A stretch of 59,083 nt of DNA from the NCBI RefSeq assembly GCF_900188125.1, contig NZ_FZOW01000028.1:1-59083 (forward strand). Direction: 5' to 3'. Numbering within the stretch: position 1 is the stretch's first letter; each line of letters starts with the position of its first letter. A program made the translations under genes and the position numbers. This DNA comes from Rhodococcoides kyotonense (GTDB taxonomy: Bacteria > Actinomycetota > Actinomycetes > Mycobacteriales > Mycobacteriaceae). The notes under the pieces are model-generated. The model was not told the DNA's origin. It saw nothing but the letters and a program-made list of their open reading frames with translations, and searched no databases. Shown piece by piece: positions 1 to 10,321 of this stretch.

Positions 1-915
1 CTCGAGGTCAACACCCGTCTGCAGGTCGAGCACCCCGTCACCGAGGAAACCTCCGGCATCGACCTCGTGCTGCAGCAGTTCCGCATCGCCAACGGTGAAG
101 AACTCTCCATCACCGAAGACCCCGAACCGCGCGGACACTCCTTCGAGTTCCGCATCAACGGTGAAGACGCCGGCCGCGGGTTCCTGCCCGCACCCGGACC
201 GGTCACCACGTTCATCGCCCCCGAAGGCCCCGGCGTGCGCGTCGACTCCGGTGTCGAATCCGGCAGCGTGATCGGTGGCCAGTTCGACTCCATGCTCGCC
301 AAACTGATCGTCACCGGCGCCACCCGCGACGAAGCCCTCGCACGTTCGCGTCGCGCCTTGGCCGAATTCAAGGTCGAAGGCCTCGCCACAGTCATCCCAT
401 TCCACGCTGCCGTGGTCTCCGATCCGGCGTTCATCGGCGACGGCGACTCCTTCGACGTTCACACCCGCTGGATCGAAACCGAATGGGACATCACCGTTGC
501 ACCGTTCACCGCAGGCGAAGCCCTCGATGACGACGAGGCGCTGCCCCGTCAGGCCGTGGTCGTCGAGGTCGGTGGGCGACGCGTCGAGGTCTCCCTCCCC
601 GGCCAGTTCTCGATCGGCGGCGGCGCAGCCGCATCCGACGGTGCCGTACGGCGTAAGCCCAAGGCCCGCAAGCGCGGCGGCGCAGGCGCAGGCGCTGCCT
701 CCGGAGACGCCGTCACCGCACCCATGCAGGGCACCGTCGTCAAGGTCGCCGTCGAAGAAGGACAAGAAGTCGCCGAAGGCGACCTCATCGCCGTCCTCGA
801 AGCGATGAAGATGGAAAACCCCGTCAACGCCCACAAAGCAGGCGTCGTCACCGGACTGACCGTCACACCCGGATCCGCCATCACCCAAGGCACCGTCCTC
901 GCAGAACTGAAATGA
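1..915 (+). CDS. Acyl-CoA carboxylase alpha subunit, biotin carboxylase/BCCP (3' part)
   Basis: The gene enters from the left edge, and the frame is open from base 1. The first residues, EVNTRLQVEHPVTE, are the biotin carboxylase signature near the active site. They are followed by the carboxylase C-terminal subdomain, and the last about 75 residues are a biotinyl domain with the EAMKMEN motif, whose Lys carries biotin. The order (biotin carboxylase then BCCP on one chain) is that of actinobacterial AccA-type subunits, which make malonyl- or methylmalonyl-CoA with a separate beta subunit. A Lys/Arg/Ala-rich linker precedes the BCCP domain. Whether it prefers acetyl- or propionyl-CoA cannot be told from this part. 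A strong hairpin follows the stop codon. Confidence 0.95.
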   Translation, partial: LEVNTRLQVEHPVTEETSGIDLVLQQFRIANGEELSITEDPEPRGHSFEFRINGEDAGRGFLPAPGPVTTFIAPEGPGVRVDSGVESGSVIGGQFDSMLAKLIVTGATRDEALARSRRALAEFKVEGLATVIPFHAAVVSDPAFIGDGDSFDVHTRWIETEWDITVAPFTAGEALDDDEALPRQAVVVEVGGRRVEVSLPGQFSIGGGAAASDGAVRRKPKARKRGGAGAGAASGDAVTAPMQGTVVKVAVEEGQEVAEGDLIAVLEAMKMENPVNAHKAGVVTGLTVTPGSAITQGTVLAELK

Positions 916-941
916 TCACTCCTGCACCATAGTTCGATGAA

Positions 942-976
942 AGCGTGCGTAGGCAATGGGATTGTCTACGCACGCT
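942..976 (+). terminator. Rho-independent-like hairpin after the carboxylase gene
   Basis: The two 16-base arms at 942-957 and 961-976 pair completely, with one G-T pair, around a GGG loop. The hairpin starts 26 bases after the carboxylase stop codon. There is no clear T run after it, which is common in actinobacteria. Confidence 0.75.
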
Positions 977-1034
977 GCCTGCATGAATCCACCCGCTCGC
1001 GCTCAGGTACCAGGATCCCCGAATGATCGTGGCC

Positions 1035-1175
1035 TCACAGTTGGTGCATACTGCAGGTCTGCACAAGCAAGCCAGTCGTAGGGGGAAGCCGGTCGAAATC
1101 CGGCGCTGACCCGCAACGGTAGGCCACCTCGTTCCTCGAGACGGCGAGCCCGATTACCCGACGACCGGTGTGCGA
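1035..1175 (+). promoter_or_regulatory. Cobalamin (B12) riboswitch
   Basis: The leader contains the conserved cobalamin-aptamer core: GGGAAGCCGGTC at about 1081-1092, then GCTGACCCGCAACGGTA at about 1105-1121, and a GCGAGCCCGATTACC block at about 1145-1159. Together these match the B12-box region and flanking helices. A second hairpin, with 9-base arms at 1197-1205 and 1219-1227, lies between aptamer and start codon and may be part of the expression platform. It precedes the four-gene transport operon starting at 1280, so that operon should be turned down when cobalamin is plentiful. The outer ends of the aptamer are approximate. The remainder of the 364-base gap between genes holds the carboxylase terminator and nothing else I recognise. 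Confidence 0.92.
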
Positions 1176-1279
1176 CAACCCATTCGTCGTGGTCTACGAA
1201 TCGGCAGTCCAGCTCGTGGCCGATTCGCGGACGCGTGCTGACTCTCATTTCGTGGCTCTGAGCTCCAAGTGAGGTTCTC

Positions 1280-2272
1280 ATGTCACGCTCTACCCACACC
1301 GCTCGTCTTCTTGCGCTCGGCTCTGCGCTCGCACTCGTGCTCGCCGGTTGTTCTCGCGGCGACACTCTCGACATTGCATCCGACACGGCCGCATTCGACG
1401 AGCCCATCTCCATCACCAATTGCGATCTCACCCAACAGTTCGACGCACCACCCCAACGCATCATCTCCATGAACGACCATGTCACCGAAGTCCTCATCGA
1501 GATGGGCGTCGCCGATCGCATCGTCGGGATGGGCTACCGCAACGCCACCCCCACCCCCGACACTGCAGAAGCCTTCGCTCGGATCGACGGCCTCGCCGAC
1601 GAATACCCCACCAAGGAACAAATCCTCGACCTCGACCCGGACCTTGTCGTCGGGGGTATGCGCAGCGCGTTCAACGACAAGGAAGGCCGGTCACGTGACT
1701 CGTTCACCGAGGTCGGCATCCCGACGTTCCTGTTCTCCGAATACTGCGGATCCGGATTCCCCGACATCGGAATGCTCGAGAACGACTACACACAACTCGG
1801 CGACATACTCAGCGCCGAAGACTCTGCCCGGGGCATCACCGACCGAGTCGTCGCCGAACTGACGGAAACGAACGACGCGCTTGCCGGAGTCACGCCGACG
1901 CCGACGTTCTTCTACGACTCCGGCGAAGACGTCCCGACCACGATCGGCGGAGTCGGTGTCGGCCAACTCATCGGCGACTATGCAGGAGCCGCGAACATAT
2001 TCCCCGAAGGCGAACGCCCCTACCTCGACACCACGTGGGAAATCATCGGCGAACGCGCCCCGCAGGCCGTCGTCGTGCTCGACTACGGCGACACCACCGC
2101 CCAGGGCAAGATCGACTTCCTGAAAAGCCAACCGATCATGGCCACCACCCCTGCAGTGCAGCAAGACAACTTCATCGTCGTCCCACTCGACGACTTCTTC
2201 GAGAGCCCCCGACTGTTGACCAGCGTCGACACGATCGCCCGCGCACTGCACCCGGACAGGTTCGACTCCTGA
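1280..2272 (+). CDS. ABC transporter substrate-binding lipoprotein (corrinoid or metal chelate)
   Basis: This is a 330-residue lipoprotein. The signal peptide ends in the lipobox LAGC at about residues 21-24, so the mature protein is anchored outside the membrane. The body has the FecB/BtuF fold signature with APPQRIISMNDHVTEVL near the start and DLDPDLVVGG after the first lobe. It heads an operon with a permease (4-base overlap class), an ATPase and an FhuF-like protein. The cobalamin riboswitch upstream makes cobalamin or another corrinoid the best ligand guess. By protein sequence alone a siderophore, or the F420-0-type ABC family, would also be possible. Confidence 0.85.
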   Translation: MSRSTHTARLLALGSALALVLAGCSRGDTLDIASDTAAFDEPISITNCDLTQQFDAPPQRIISMNDHVTEVLIEMGVADRIVGMGYRNATPTPDTAEAFARIDGLADEYPTKEQILDLDPDLVVGGMRSAFNDKEGRSRDSFTEVGIPTFLFSEYCGSGFPDIGMLENDYTQLGDILSAEDSARGITDRVVAELTETNDALAGVTPTPTFFYDSGEDVPTTIGGVGVGQLIGDYAGAANIFPEGERPYLDTTWEIIGERAPQAVVVLDYGDTTAQGKIDFLKSQPIMATTPAVQQDNFIVVPLDDFFESPRLLTSVDTIARALHPDRFDS

Positions 2273-3356
2273 TGGTCGCCGTTACCGGAAGACCCACGAG
2301 GACAACAACACCCGAGCCACCACGACGGTCCGCGATCGGGTTCGGGGCTCTCCTCGTCGCCTTGACCGCAGTGCTGATCCTGGCCATCGCAGCGGCAGTG
2401 TCGTTCGGCTCGGTCCGCATTCCCATGGGAGACGTCTGGGCGATCGTCGCCCACCGCATCATGCCCGATGCATTCGAGTCCTGGTGGACCGAAGCTCGAG
2501 CAGTGATCGTCGTCGAATCCCGCCTGCCCCGATCGTTGACTGCCGCTGTCGTCGGCGCATCGCTCGCCATTGCAGGCGGCTCCGCTCAGGCAGTCACCCG
2601 CAACCCGCTCGCCGATCCATACTTGCTCGGAGTGTCCTCCGGCGCCGGCTTCGGCGTCGTGCTGGTGATGACAATGGGTATCGGCGCGGGAGCGCTCGGT
2701 GTGTTCACGATCCCGGCCGCAGCATTCATCGGAGCGATGATCCCGCTCTTCCTCGCCCTGCTCATCGGCGGCCGATATCCACAGTCGACGGCCATCGTTC
2801 TCGTCGGCGTGGCCCTGGGCAGCGTGTTCTCCGCGCTGATCACCTTCACGCTGCTCGTCTTCGCCGACGAACACACTCTCGGTGGCGTGTTGCACTGGCT
2901 CGCAGGAGGATTCGGTGATGCCCGCTGGGCAACACTCACCTTCCCCACCGTGGCACTGGTGGTCGTCGGCACGCTGTTGTTGCTCAGCGCCCCTCGGATG
3001 GACCTACTGAAAACCGGCGACGACGGGGCCGCTGCGCTCGGCTTGAACGTACGACGCTTCCGCGTGATCCAGCTTCTCGCTGTCTCGATGCTGGCCGGTG
3101 CAGCCGTATCGGTGGGTGGCGGAATCGGATTCGTCGGCTTACTGGTTCCCCACCTCGCCGGTTACATCGTCGGAACCCGCGCAACTCGACTGTTGCCGGT
3201 CGCAGCGCTGCTCGGTGCCGTCGCGTTGGTCTGCGCCGACACCCTCGCCCGGTCGATCGCGCGCAGCACCGAGGTACCCGTCGGTGTCGTCACCGCCCTG
3301 ATCGGCGCGCCGATCTTCGTGTTCATGCTGTACCGCCAATACGGGAGGACCACAGG

Positions 3357-3360
<4 letters not shown>
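2272..3360 (+). CDS. FecCD/BtuC-family ABC transporter permease
   Basis: This is a 362-residue integral membrane protein with about ten hydrophobic segments. Family motifs are RLPRSLTAAVVGASLAIAGG near residue 85, NPLADPYLLGVSSGAGFG after it, and GGIGFVGLLVPHLA near residue 285, the loop that contacts the ATPase. The reading frame is open further upstream, but the ATG at 2272 overlaps the stop codon of the binding protein by one base and gives the usual family length. It forms the membrane channel for the ligand bound by the protein encoded just upstream, and it is under the same B12 riboswitch. Confidence 0.93.
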
Positions 3361-4120
<760 letters not shown>

Positions 4121-4124
<4 letters not shown>

Positions 4125-4816
4125 GCATCTACTCGCAGACGATCGAGCGGGTGCCGGCGCTCGCGGACTACCTCGACGGCCCCTTCGATCTACCGGCGAC
4201 GATCATGCTCGACTCGGCCTGGATCCGCGCACGCGTCGACGACACCGGTAGACGTTGGGACTGCGACGACGACCGCGTCAACGCCACACTGTGGTGGTAT
4301 TCGGCCAGCAGCACACTGGCATTCGTCGCAGTTGCCACGTCGATGGTCACGGGCCGCGCAGCCGACCCAGCCCTGGAGACCTCGACATGCTTTCTGCGTG
4401 CGAACGGGTATCTCGGCGGTGTCTGCACCGACCGCATCCTCGACATCGACCATCTGTCGGCCGCCTTCGACAACACCCTCGGCGCCGTCATCGACGTGCT
4501 GTCGTCTGCCTCCGGCGTGCGTCGACGCGTCCTCTGGGCAATCACCACCGATTCCATTGCAAATCGTGCTCTCGATGTCGGTGCTGCACTGGACAATCGA
4601 GAACTGGGCAGCCGATTCGCCACCGCGGTGATCGAGAGGATGCGAGCGCCCCTCCCGACACCCAGATTCGTCGATGTCGGCGGTCGCCGGTTCACTCGAC
4701 GCTGCTCCTGCTGTCTACTGTACGAAACCCAGGGGGCGGACAAATGCTCCAGCTGCCCACGACGACCATCGGCAGAGCGGCGGGATCTCCTCGCAGCCGC
4801 AGCCCGCAACCCTTGA
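4121..4816 (+). CDS. FhuF-like (2Fe-2S) protein
   Basis: This is a 231-residue protein overlapping the ATPase gene by four bases. Its C-terminus has the FhuF iron-sulfur motif, CSCC then ten residues then CSSC (Cys-Cys-x10-Cys-x2-Cys), at about residues 194-211. FhuF proteins reduce ferric iron in hydroxamate siderophores in the cytoplasm. Here it is the last gene of a B12-riboswitch operon, which is unexpected for a ferrisiderophore reductase. It may reduce a ferrisiderophore imported by neighbouring genes, or reduce a corrinoid cobalt centre. The motif is certain, the substrate is not. Confidence 0.8.
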
Positions 4817-4923
4817 GTAGAGGGTCGAGTTACCTGCATTTGCACACCGCACAGTGCGCGCCTTCGGTGTCGTCGACGACGTGCTCCTCGTATACGCCGG
4901 TACGGTCGAACACCCAATCGGAA

Positions 4924-4942
4924 CGAGGTTAGGCTAACCTCT
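4924..4942. promoter_or_regulatory. IdeR/DtxR iron box
   Basis: The 15-base core AGGTTAGGCTAACCT at 4926-4940 matches the IdeR/DtxR consensus TTAGGTTAGGCTAACCTAA exactly, and only the two outer bases at each end differ. It lies 70 bases before the ABC exporter/importer operon at 5012 and is the best of the iron boxes in the window. The remainder of the 195-base gap shows nothing else clear. Confidence 0.9.
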
Positions 4943-5011
4943 GGTACTGATGCGAAGATGTCAACCGTCCGGCGGTGCGATCCGCGTGGAGCGACACAGG
5001 AGTGAGTCAGC

Positions 5012-6853
5012 ATGACGGGTGGGTCCGAGCCGCTTTCATCCAACGAGGCGGGCAATCGGCTTCCTCGCAGTGTCGCGAAGCGGATCAAGGAAGAAGAAGC
5101 GGATGCGCGTCGCGCTATCCTGGCTCCGGTCCGGACACGGTTGAACGCCGCAAGCGTGATCATGGCCTCTGCCGCGGTCTGCGCTGTCGCACCGTTCATC
5201 CTGATCGTCGAACTGTGTCGCGAACTGTTGGACGACGACATCGACACCGACCGCGTATGGCTGCTGCTCTTCGCCGCGGTGGGCACCCTCGGCCTTCACA
5301 TCCTGCTGCAGGCATCGGCTATGACGTTGTCGCACCTCACCGACGCCGGCTTCCAACTGTCCCTCCGCCGAGCGCTCGCGGAGAAGCTCACCCGAGTTCC
5401 GCTCGGCTGGTTCGGTTCTCACAGTTCCGGTGAGGTCAAGAGATACCTCCAAGACGATGTGGAGGCGTTGCACTATCTCGTTGCCCACGCGAGACTCGAA
5501 TTCGTCGGTGCCGTCGTCGTACCCGTCGTGACACTCGCGTACTTGATCGCCGTCGAGTGGCGCCTCGCCCTATTAGTTCTGCTGCCACTGGTCGTCTACG
5601 CAATCCTGTTGAGTCGCATGATGGATCAGCCGAGCCGCGATCGGCTTGCGATCTACAATCGTTGGGTTCGTCGAGCTCAGTCCACGACGATCGAGTACAT
5701 CGACGGAATCCAGGTCGTTCGCGCGTTCGGCCAGGCAGGGAAAGCTCATCGCACGTTCCAGGATTCGATCGATGGTCAGGCAAAGAGCCTGGGACGCTTC
5801 AAGACTCCGATGATCACCCTGCAGGCCACGGCCGACATCATCATCTCGCCGGTGTTCGTGATGCTGCTGATCATGATCGGAGGGTTGATCGGCGTCGGAC
5901 GAGAGTGGTTCGACGCGATCGATATCCTACCGTTTCTCCTGGTCGGCCTCGGCCTGGGAAGTGCTGTAATGGGCCTCGGGTACAGCAGCCAGACTCTTCG
6001 AGAAGCGTCGGCAGCTGCGAAACGACTGCACGAGATACAGCAGGAACCCGAACTGCCCAGCACCGTCACACCCTCCGGGGCAGTGGCGGACGGAACCGTC
6101 CGATTCGATTCGGTCACGTTCGGTTACCGTTCCGACCGCATGGTGTTGCACGACATAACATTCGAGCTCCGACCAGGGACCATCACCGCACTCGTCGGGC
6201 CGTCCGGGTCCGGCAAGTCGACGCTGGCTGCGTTGCTGCCGAGGTTCTACGACGTCGGCGCCGGACGAATCACCATAGGCGGACAGGATATTCGTGAGGT
6301 CGACTCCGAGGAGCTCTACCGAACCGTTGGCTTCGTCTTCCAGGATGTCCGTTTGATCGCAGGCACTGTGCGCGAGAACCTGCTCCTTGCGCGTCCCGAC
6401 GCAGATTCGACCGCGCTGGAGAACGCCGCACGCGCGGCCCACATTCACGAACGAATCGTCGCTCTCCCCAGAGGGTACGACTCCGAGATCGGTGTGGACG
6501 CACTGTTGTCCGGCGGGGAGGCACAACGGCTGTCCATCGCGCGAACCCTGCTTGCCGACACGCCCGTCCTCGTTCTCGACGAAGCAACCGCGTTCGCCGA
6601 TCCGGAATCGGAAGCAGCGGTGCAGGATGCACTTGCCACCCTCGTCGCGGGACGCACCGTGCTGGTGATCGCACACCGTCTGGGCACCATCACCGGCGTC
6701 GACCAGATCCTGGTACTCGACAACGGATCGATCGTCGAACGCGGAGCACACGGGGACCTCAGGAACGCGGGTGGTCTGTATCAGACGCTGTGGGAAATCG
6801 ACGAAGCTGCGCTCGGTGCCATGTCCGCGACCGCAATCGAGGAGAACCGATGA
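5012..6853 (+). CDS. ABC half-transporter, IrtA-like (TMD-NBD)
   Basis: This is a 613-residue fused permease-ATPase. The exporter-type membrane domain covers about residues 30-330 and the ATPase domain about 360-600, with Walker A GPSGSGKS at about 395, signature LSGGEAQRL at about 498 and Walker B VLVLDEATAFAD at about 520. It overlaps the next half-transporter by four bases, so the two probably form a heterodimer like mycobacterial IrtAB, which imports carboxymycobactin/mycobactin. Unlike mycobacterial IrtA it has no N-terminal siderophore-interacting flavin domain. It could also be an exporter. A GGAG ribosome site lies about ten bases before the ATG, and the iron box at 4924-4942 implies iron repression. 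Confidence 0.85.
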   Translation: MTGGSEPLSSNEAGNRLPRSVAKRIKEEEADARRAILAPVRTRLNAASVIMASAAVCAVAPFILIVELCRELLDDDIDTDRVWLLLFAAVGTLGLHILLQASAMTLSHLTDAGFQLSLRRALAEKLTRVPLGWFGSHSSGEVKRYLQDDVEALHYLVAHARLEFVGAVVVPVVTLAYLIAVEWRLALLVLLPLVVYAILLSRMMDQPSRDRLAIYNRWVRRAQSTTIEYIDGIQVVRAFGQAGKAHRTFQDSIDGQAKSLGRFKTPMITLQATADIIISPVFVMLLIMIGGLIGVGREWFDAIDILPFLLVGLGLGSAVMGLGYSSQTLREASAAAKRLHEIQQEPELPSTVTPSGAVADGTVRFDSVTFGYRSDRMVLHDITFELRPGTITALVGPSGSGKSTLAALLPRFYDVGAGRITIGGQDIREVDSEELYRTVGFVFQDVRLIAGTVRENLLLARPDADSTALENAARAAHIHERIVALPRGYDSEIGVDALLSGGEAQRLSIARTLLADTPVLVLDEATAFADPESEAAVQDALATLVAGRTVLVIAHRLGTITGVDQILVLDNGSIVERGAHGDLRNAGGLYQTLWEIDEAALGAMSATAIEENR

Positions 6854-8580
6854 TCGACAAAGCCTTCCGACTGGTACCCGACGAGCTCAACTCCCTCACG
6901 CCGAGGCTCGTCGGCGTCACGATCGCTCAGGCATCGACACAGGCAGCCGCGTACTGTCTGCTCGTACCGCTGTTGGAAGCACTGTTCGACGACGACATCA
7001 GCAGGGCATGGCTCTGGGCAGCAGTCATGACTGTCACCGTCGCGGTGTTGGGGGTGTTCACATTCCTGCAGGCAACACTCGGCCTGCGCATCGCGATCGG
7101 AATGCAGCTCGGTCTCCAAACCAGGCTCGGTGACCACCTCAATGCGCTCCCTCTCGGATGGTTCGAATCCCGCAGTACTGCAGCACTGTCACGGGTCGTG
7201 GTCGACAACGTCCGTGAAATCCAAGGTGCCGTAGCCTATTTGACCGCAAAGTTGATCACGAGCGTCGTCGTACCGGTCGGCGTTGCGGTCGGCATGCTGT
7301 TCGTCGACTGGCGGATCTCGGTGTCCATGCTCGTCGCCGCACCGGTGCTGTTCGCCGTCAACAGGTTGGGCAACCGCGCCTACCTCACAGCTGACCGACG
7401 AACGCATGCCGCAGCAGCCGAGGCCGATACACGAGTCGTCGAATTCGCTCAGGCACAACCGGTCCTGCGCGCATTCGGCGCCGTGGGTCACGGCAACCGA
7501 GCGCTCGACTCCGCACTGCACGCTCAAAAGACGGCCGCGACCCGCAACGTATTCTCGGCAGTCACCGGTGTCATCGTGTTCGGACTCGTCGTTCAGGTGG
7601 TGTTCCTGGCATTGACGTACGTCGTCGTTGGACAGGTAACCGGGGGTACGGTCTCCGCTGCCGCCGCGGTCGCCCTGATCGCAGTGAGCGCGCGGTTCAT
7701 CGAGCCGGTGAATCAGGCCGCCCAGCTCGCGGGCGCACTGCGCTCTGCTTCGTCCTCTGTCGATCGCGCTACCGAGCTGCTCGCCGAACCCGTTCTGCCC
7801 GAATTCGATTCATCGGTTAACCCGGGCCCACCAGCTGTCACGTTCGACGCCGTCTCGTTCGGATACGATGCCGACTCCCCCGTGCTGTCGGACGTCGAGT
7901 TCACCGTCCCTGCAGGCACCACCACCGCTGTCGTCGGCCCCAGCGGTGCGGGCAAGACAACCCTGCTCCGGCTTGTCGCGCGTTACGCCGACGTCGGTTC
8001 GGGATCGATCTCGGTCGGCGGACACGACGTCCGTCGGCAACCGTCGGCGACGTTGTTGGATCAGTTGTCCCTGGTCTTTCAGAACGTATATCTCTTCGAT
8101 CGCTCGATCGCCGAGAACATTCGCATCGGACGACCCGACGCATCGGACGACGACGTCAGGACAGTGGGCGCGGTGGCTCGGGTCGACGAGATCGTCGAGC
8201 GACTCCCCGACGGCTACGACAGCCCTGTCGGAGAAGGAGGCACGACGCTGTCCGGCGGAGAGCGTCAACGAGTCGCGATTGCCCGAGCGCTGCTGAAGGA
8301 CGCCCCGATCGTTCTTCTCGACGAAGCAACGAGCGCTTTGGACCCGCACAGCGAGGCAGTCGTCGTCCGAGGAATCCACGAACTGACCCGCGACAAGACC
8401 GTACTCGTCGTCGCACACCGATTGGCGACCGTCGTACACGCGGATCAGATCCTGTTCCTCGACGGCGGCCGCATCGTCGAACGGGGGACTCACGACGAGC
8501 TTCTCGCCCGAGGCGGCCGATACGCGGGGTTCTGGAATGAGCGCTCACGTTCCGCCGGATGGAGATTGGAGGTTTCATGA
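6850..8580 (+). CDS. ABC half-transporter, IrtB-like (TMD-NBD)
   Basis: This is a 576-residue partner of the preceding gene, beginning at the ATG inside its stop codon (ATGA). It has a six-helix exporter-type membrane domain at about residues 20-300 and an ATPase domain with Walker A GPSGAGKTT at about 362, signature LSGGERQRV at about 467 and Walker B IVLLDEATSALDP. Both half-sites look complete here, whereas the partner has a variant LSGGEAQRL signature, as in asymmetric heterodimers. The likely role is transport of the siderophore made by this locus. The direction is inferred from IrtAB similarity. Confidence 0.86.
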   Translation: MIDKAFRLVPDELNSLTPRLVGVTIAQASTQAAAYCLLVPLLEALFDDDISRAWLWAAVMTVTVAVLGVFTFLQATLGLRIAIGMQLGLQTRLGDHLNALPLGWFESRSTAALSRVVVDNVREIQGAVAYLTAKLITSVVVPVGVAVGMLFVDWRISVSMLVAAPVLFAVNRLGNRAYLTADRRTHAAAAEADTRVVEFAQAQPVLRAFGAVGHGNRALDSALHAQKTAATRNVFSAVTGVIVFGLVVQVVFLALTYVVVGQVTGGTVSAAAAVALIAVSARFIEPVNQAAQLAGALRSASSSVDRATELLAEPVLPEFDSSVNPGPPAVTFDAVSFGYDADSPVLSDVEFTVPAGTTTAVVGPSGAGKTTLLRLVARYADVGSGSISVGGHDVRRQPSATLLDQLSLVFQNVYLFDRSIAENIRIGRPDASDDDVRTVGAVARVDEIVERLPDGYDSPVGEGGTTLSGGERQRVAIARALLKDAPIVLLDEATSALDPHSEAVVVRGIHELTRDKTVLVVAHRLATVVHADQILFLDGGRIVERGTHDELLARGGRYAGFWNERSRSAGWRLEVS

Positions 8581-9536
8581 CCGACGAAGGAAGCAACGAC
8601 CGCGAAGTCATTGTCCACGTAGAGGGGCTGACGAAATCGTTCGGTGAGGTGAAAGCGCTCCAGGGCGTCGACCTCACAGTGCGGCAAGGACGAATTCTCG
8701 GCCTGTTGGGCCCCAACGGGGCAGGCAAGACCACCACGATCAATGTGCTGACGACGCTCGTACGTCCCGACGGGGGCACTGCACGCGTCGACGGCATCGA
8801 TGTGCTGACAGACCCCGGCGCCGTACGTTCACGCATCGGGCTCACAGGGCAGTTCGCTGCTTTGGACGACAACCTGACTGCCCGCGAGAATCTAGTGTTG
8901 TTCGGCCGCTTGCTGAAGCTGGGCAGTGGGCGCGCCCGCGCGCGGGCAGACGAACTATTGCGTCAGTTCGCGCTCACAGATGCCGCGGACCGGCGAAGCG
9001 GAACGTTCTCCGGCGGGATGAAGCGCCGGCTCGATCTTGCGGCGTCGATGGTCGGCAGCCCGAAGGTCCTGTTCCTCGACGAACCGACCACCGGCCTCGA
9101 TCCGCGCAGTCGTAACGCGTTGTGGGACATCGTGCGAGAGCTCAAAGCGTCCGGAATGACGATCGTGTTGACGACACAGTATCTCGCGGAGGCCGACGAA
9201 CTGGCCGACGAGATCGTCGTCATCGATCACGGCAAGGTCATCGCTTCCGGCACGTCGTCCGAGCTGAAGGCGCGGATCGGAGGCAGTTCGGTTCGGGTGC
9301 GGGTGCACGACGAATTCGACCGCGCGCGAACGGTGTTGGAGACGCGCTGGACCGTCACCGGCACGGACGACGATTCCCTCGGAATCCCTGCAGCCGGCTC
9401 GGACACACTCGTCGAAGTGGTGCGTCTGTTGGACGAGAACGCCATCACCGTCGCCGAAATCGGTTTCCAGGAACCGAGTCTCGACGACGTCTTCCTCTCG
9501 CTGACCGGTTCGACGCGCGCGGACGTGTCCGCATGA
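8577..9536 (+). CDS. DrrA-like ABC-2 exporter ATP-binding protein
   Basis: This is a 319-residue ATPase with Walker A GPNGAGKTTT at about residue 45, signature FSGGMKRRL at about 144 and Walker B VLFLDEPTTGLDP. The C-terminal extension ending in EPSLDDVFLSLTG is typical of the daunorubicin-resistance (DrrA) family. The start at 8577 overlaps the preceding stop codon by four bases. With the two permeases that follow it should form a complete exporter. In this setting the likely cargo is the newly made siderophore. Confidence 0.9.
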   Translation: MTDEGSNDREVIVHVEGLTKSFGEVKALQGVDLTVRQGRILGLLGPNGAGKTTTINVLTTLVRPDGGTARVDGIDVLTDPGAVRSRIGLTGQFAALDDNLTARENLVLFGRLLKLGSGRARARADELLRQFALTDAADRRSGTFSGGMKRRLDLAASMVGSPKVLFLDEPTTGLDPRSRNALWDIVRELKASGMTIVLTTQYLAEADELADEIVVIDHGKVIASGTSSELKARIGGSSVRVRVHDEFDRARTVLETRWTVTGTDDDSLGIPAAGSDTLVEVVRLLDENAITVAEIGFQEPSLDDVFLSLTGSTRADVSA

Positions 9537-10321
9537 GCACCATTTCGCCCGATGTCGGTTCCTCGATTGTCGGGGACACGCTGTGGCTTGCGGGCCGTCA
9601 CCTACGGTTGATGTCCCGTCGACCCGCATCGATAGTCGGCGCGCTGGTTCTTCCGCTGATATTCACGCTGCTGTTCTACGCGGTCTTCCGGATTCCGATG
9701 GAACGGCTCGGCATCGACTACGCGCAGTATCTGCTTCCCGCCGTGGTCATTCAGGCGATGTTCTTCAGCGCCATGTCTGCGTCGGTGTGGGCGGCCGAAG
9801 ACGCGTCGGGCGGTATGGTGAATCGCTTGCGATCGATGCCGGTCGCGCGGACCGCCCCGGTGCTGTCGCTGCTGGTCGGAGAACTGGTGCGCTCCCTGAT
9901 GAGCATCGTCGTTCTACTACTGGCCGGATATGCTCTCGGCTTTCGATTCGAGAACGGCGTCGGCACGGCAGTGTTGTTCTTCGTTCTGGCCCTGACTTTC
10001 GGTGCCGCAACATCGTTGCTGTACTTGGCAATCGGTTACGCGATCGCCAAGGCCGACACCGCTCAGTCGGTCGGCGGTCTGCTCTACTACCCACTGTTGC
10101 TGCTGTCCAACTGCTTCGTGCCGACGAGCGCGTATCCGGATTGGCTCGAACCGGTGGTAGAGCAGCAACCTGTCACCCGCGTCGCCGACGGGCTTCGCGC
10201 CCTGTCGACGGCCGGCACCGCCGGTGCGACGAGCACTGTTCTCATCGCGTTCGTATGGTGTGCAGCGCTGATCGTCGTCGGCGGTTGGGCAGGATCGCAG
10301 GCATTCGGGAGGATCCGATGA
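9533..10321 (+). CDS. ABC-2 type exporter permease (DrrB-like) 1
   Basis: This is a 262-residue membrane protein with six predicted spans, including a long first hydrophobic segment SIVGALVLPLIFTLLFYAVF. The ATG at 9533 overlaps the ATPase stop codon by four bases. The longer upstream reading frame is only a shadow of that gene. It has the same length as the following permease, and the two resemble each other weakly, as DrrB and DrrC do. Confidence 0.88.
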   Translation: MSTISPDVGSSIVGDTLWLAGRHLRLMSRRPASIVGALVLPLIFTLLFYAVFRIPMERLGIDYAQYLLPAVVIQAMFFSAMSASVWAAEDASGGMVNRLRSMPVARTAPVLSLLVGELVRSLMSIVVLLLAGYALGFRFENGVGTAVLFFVLALTFGAATSLLYLAIGYAIAKADTAQSVGGLLYYPLLLLSNCFVPTSAYPDWLEPVVEQQPVTRVADGLRALSTAGTAGATSTVLIAFVWCAALIVVGGWAGSQAFGRIR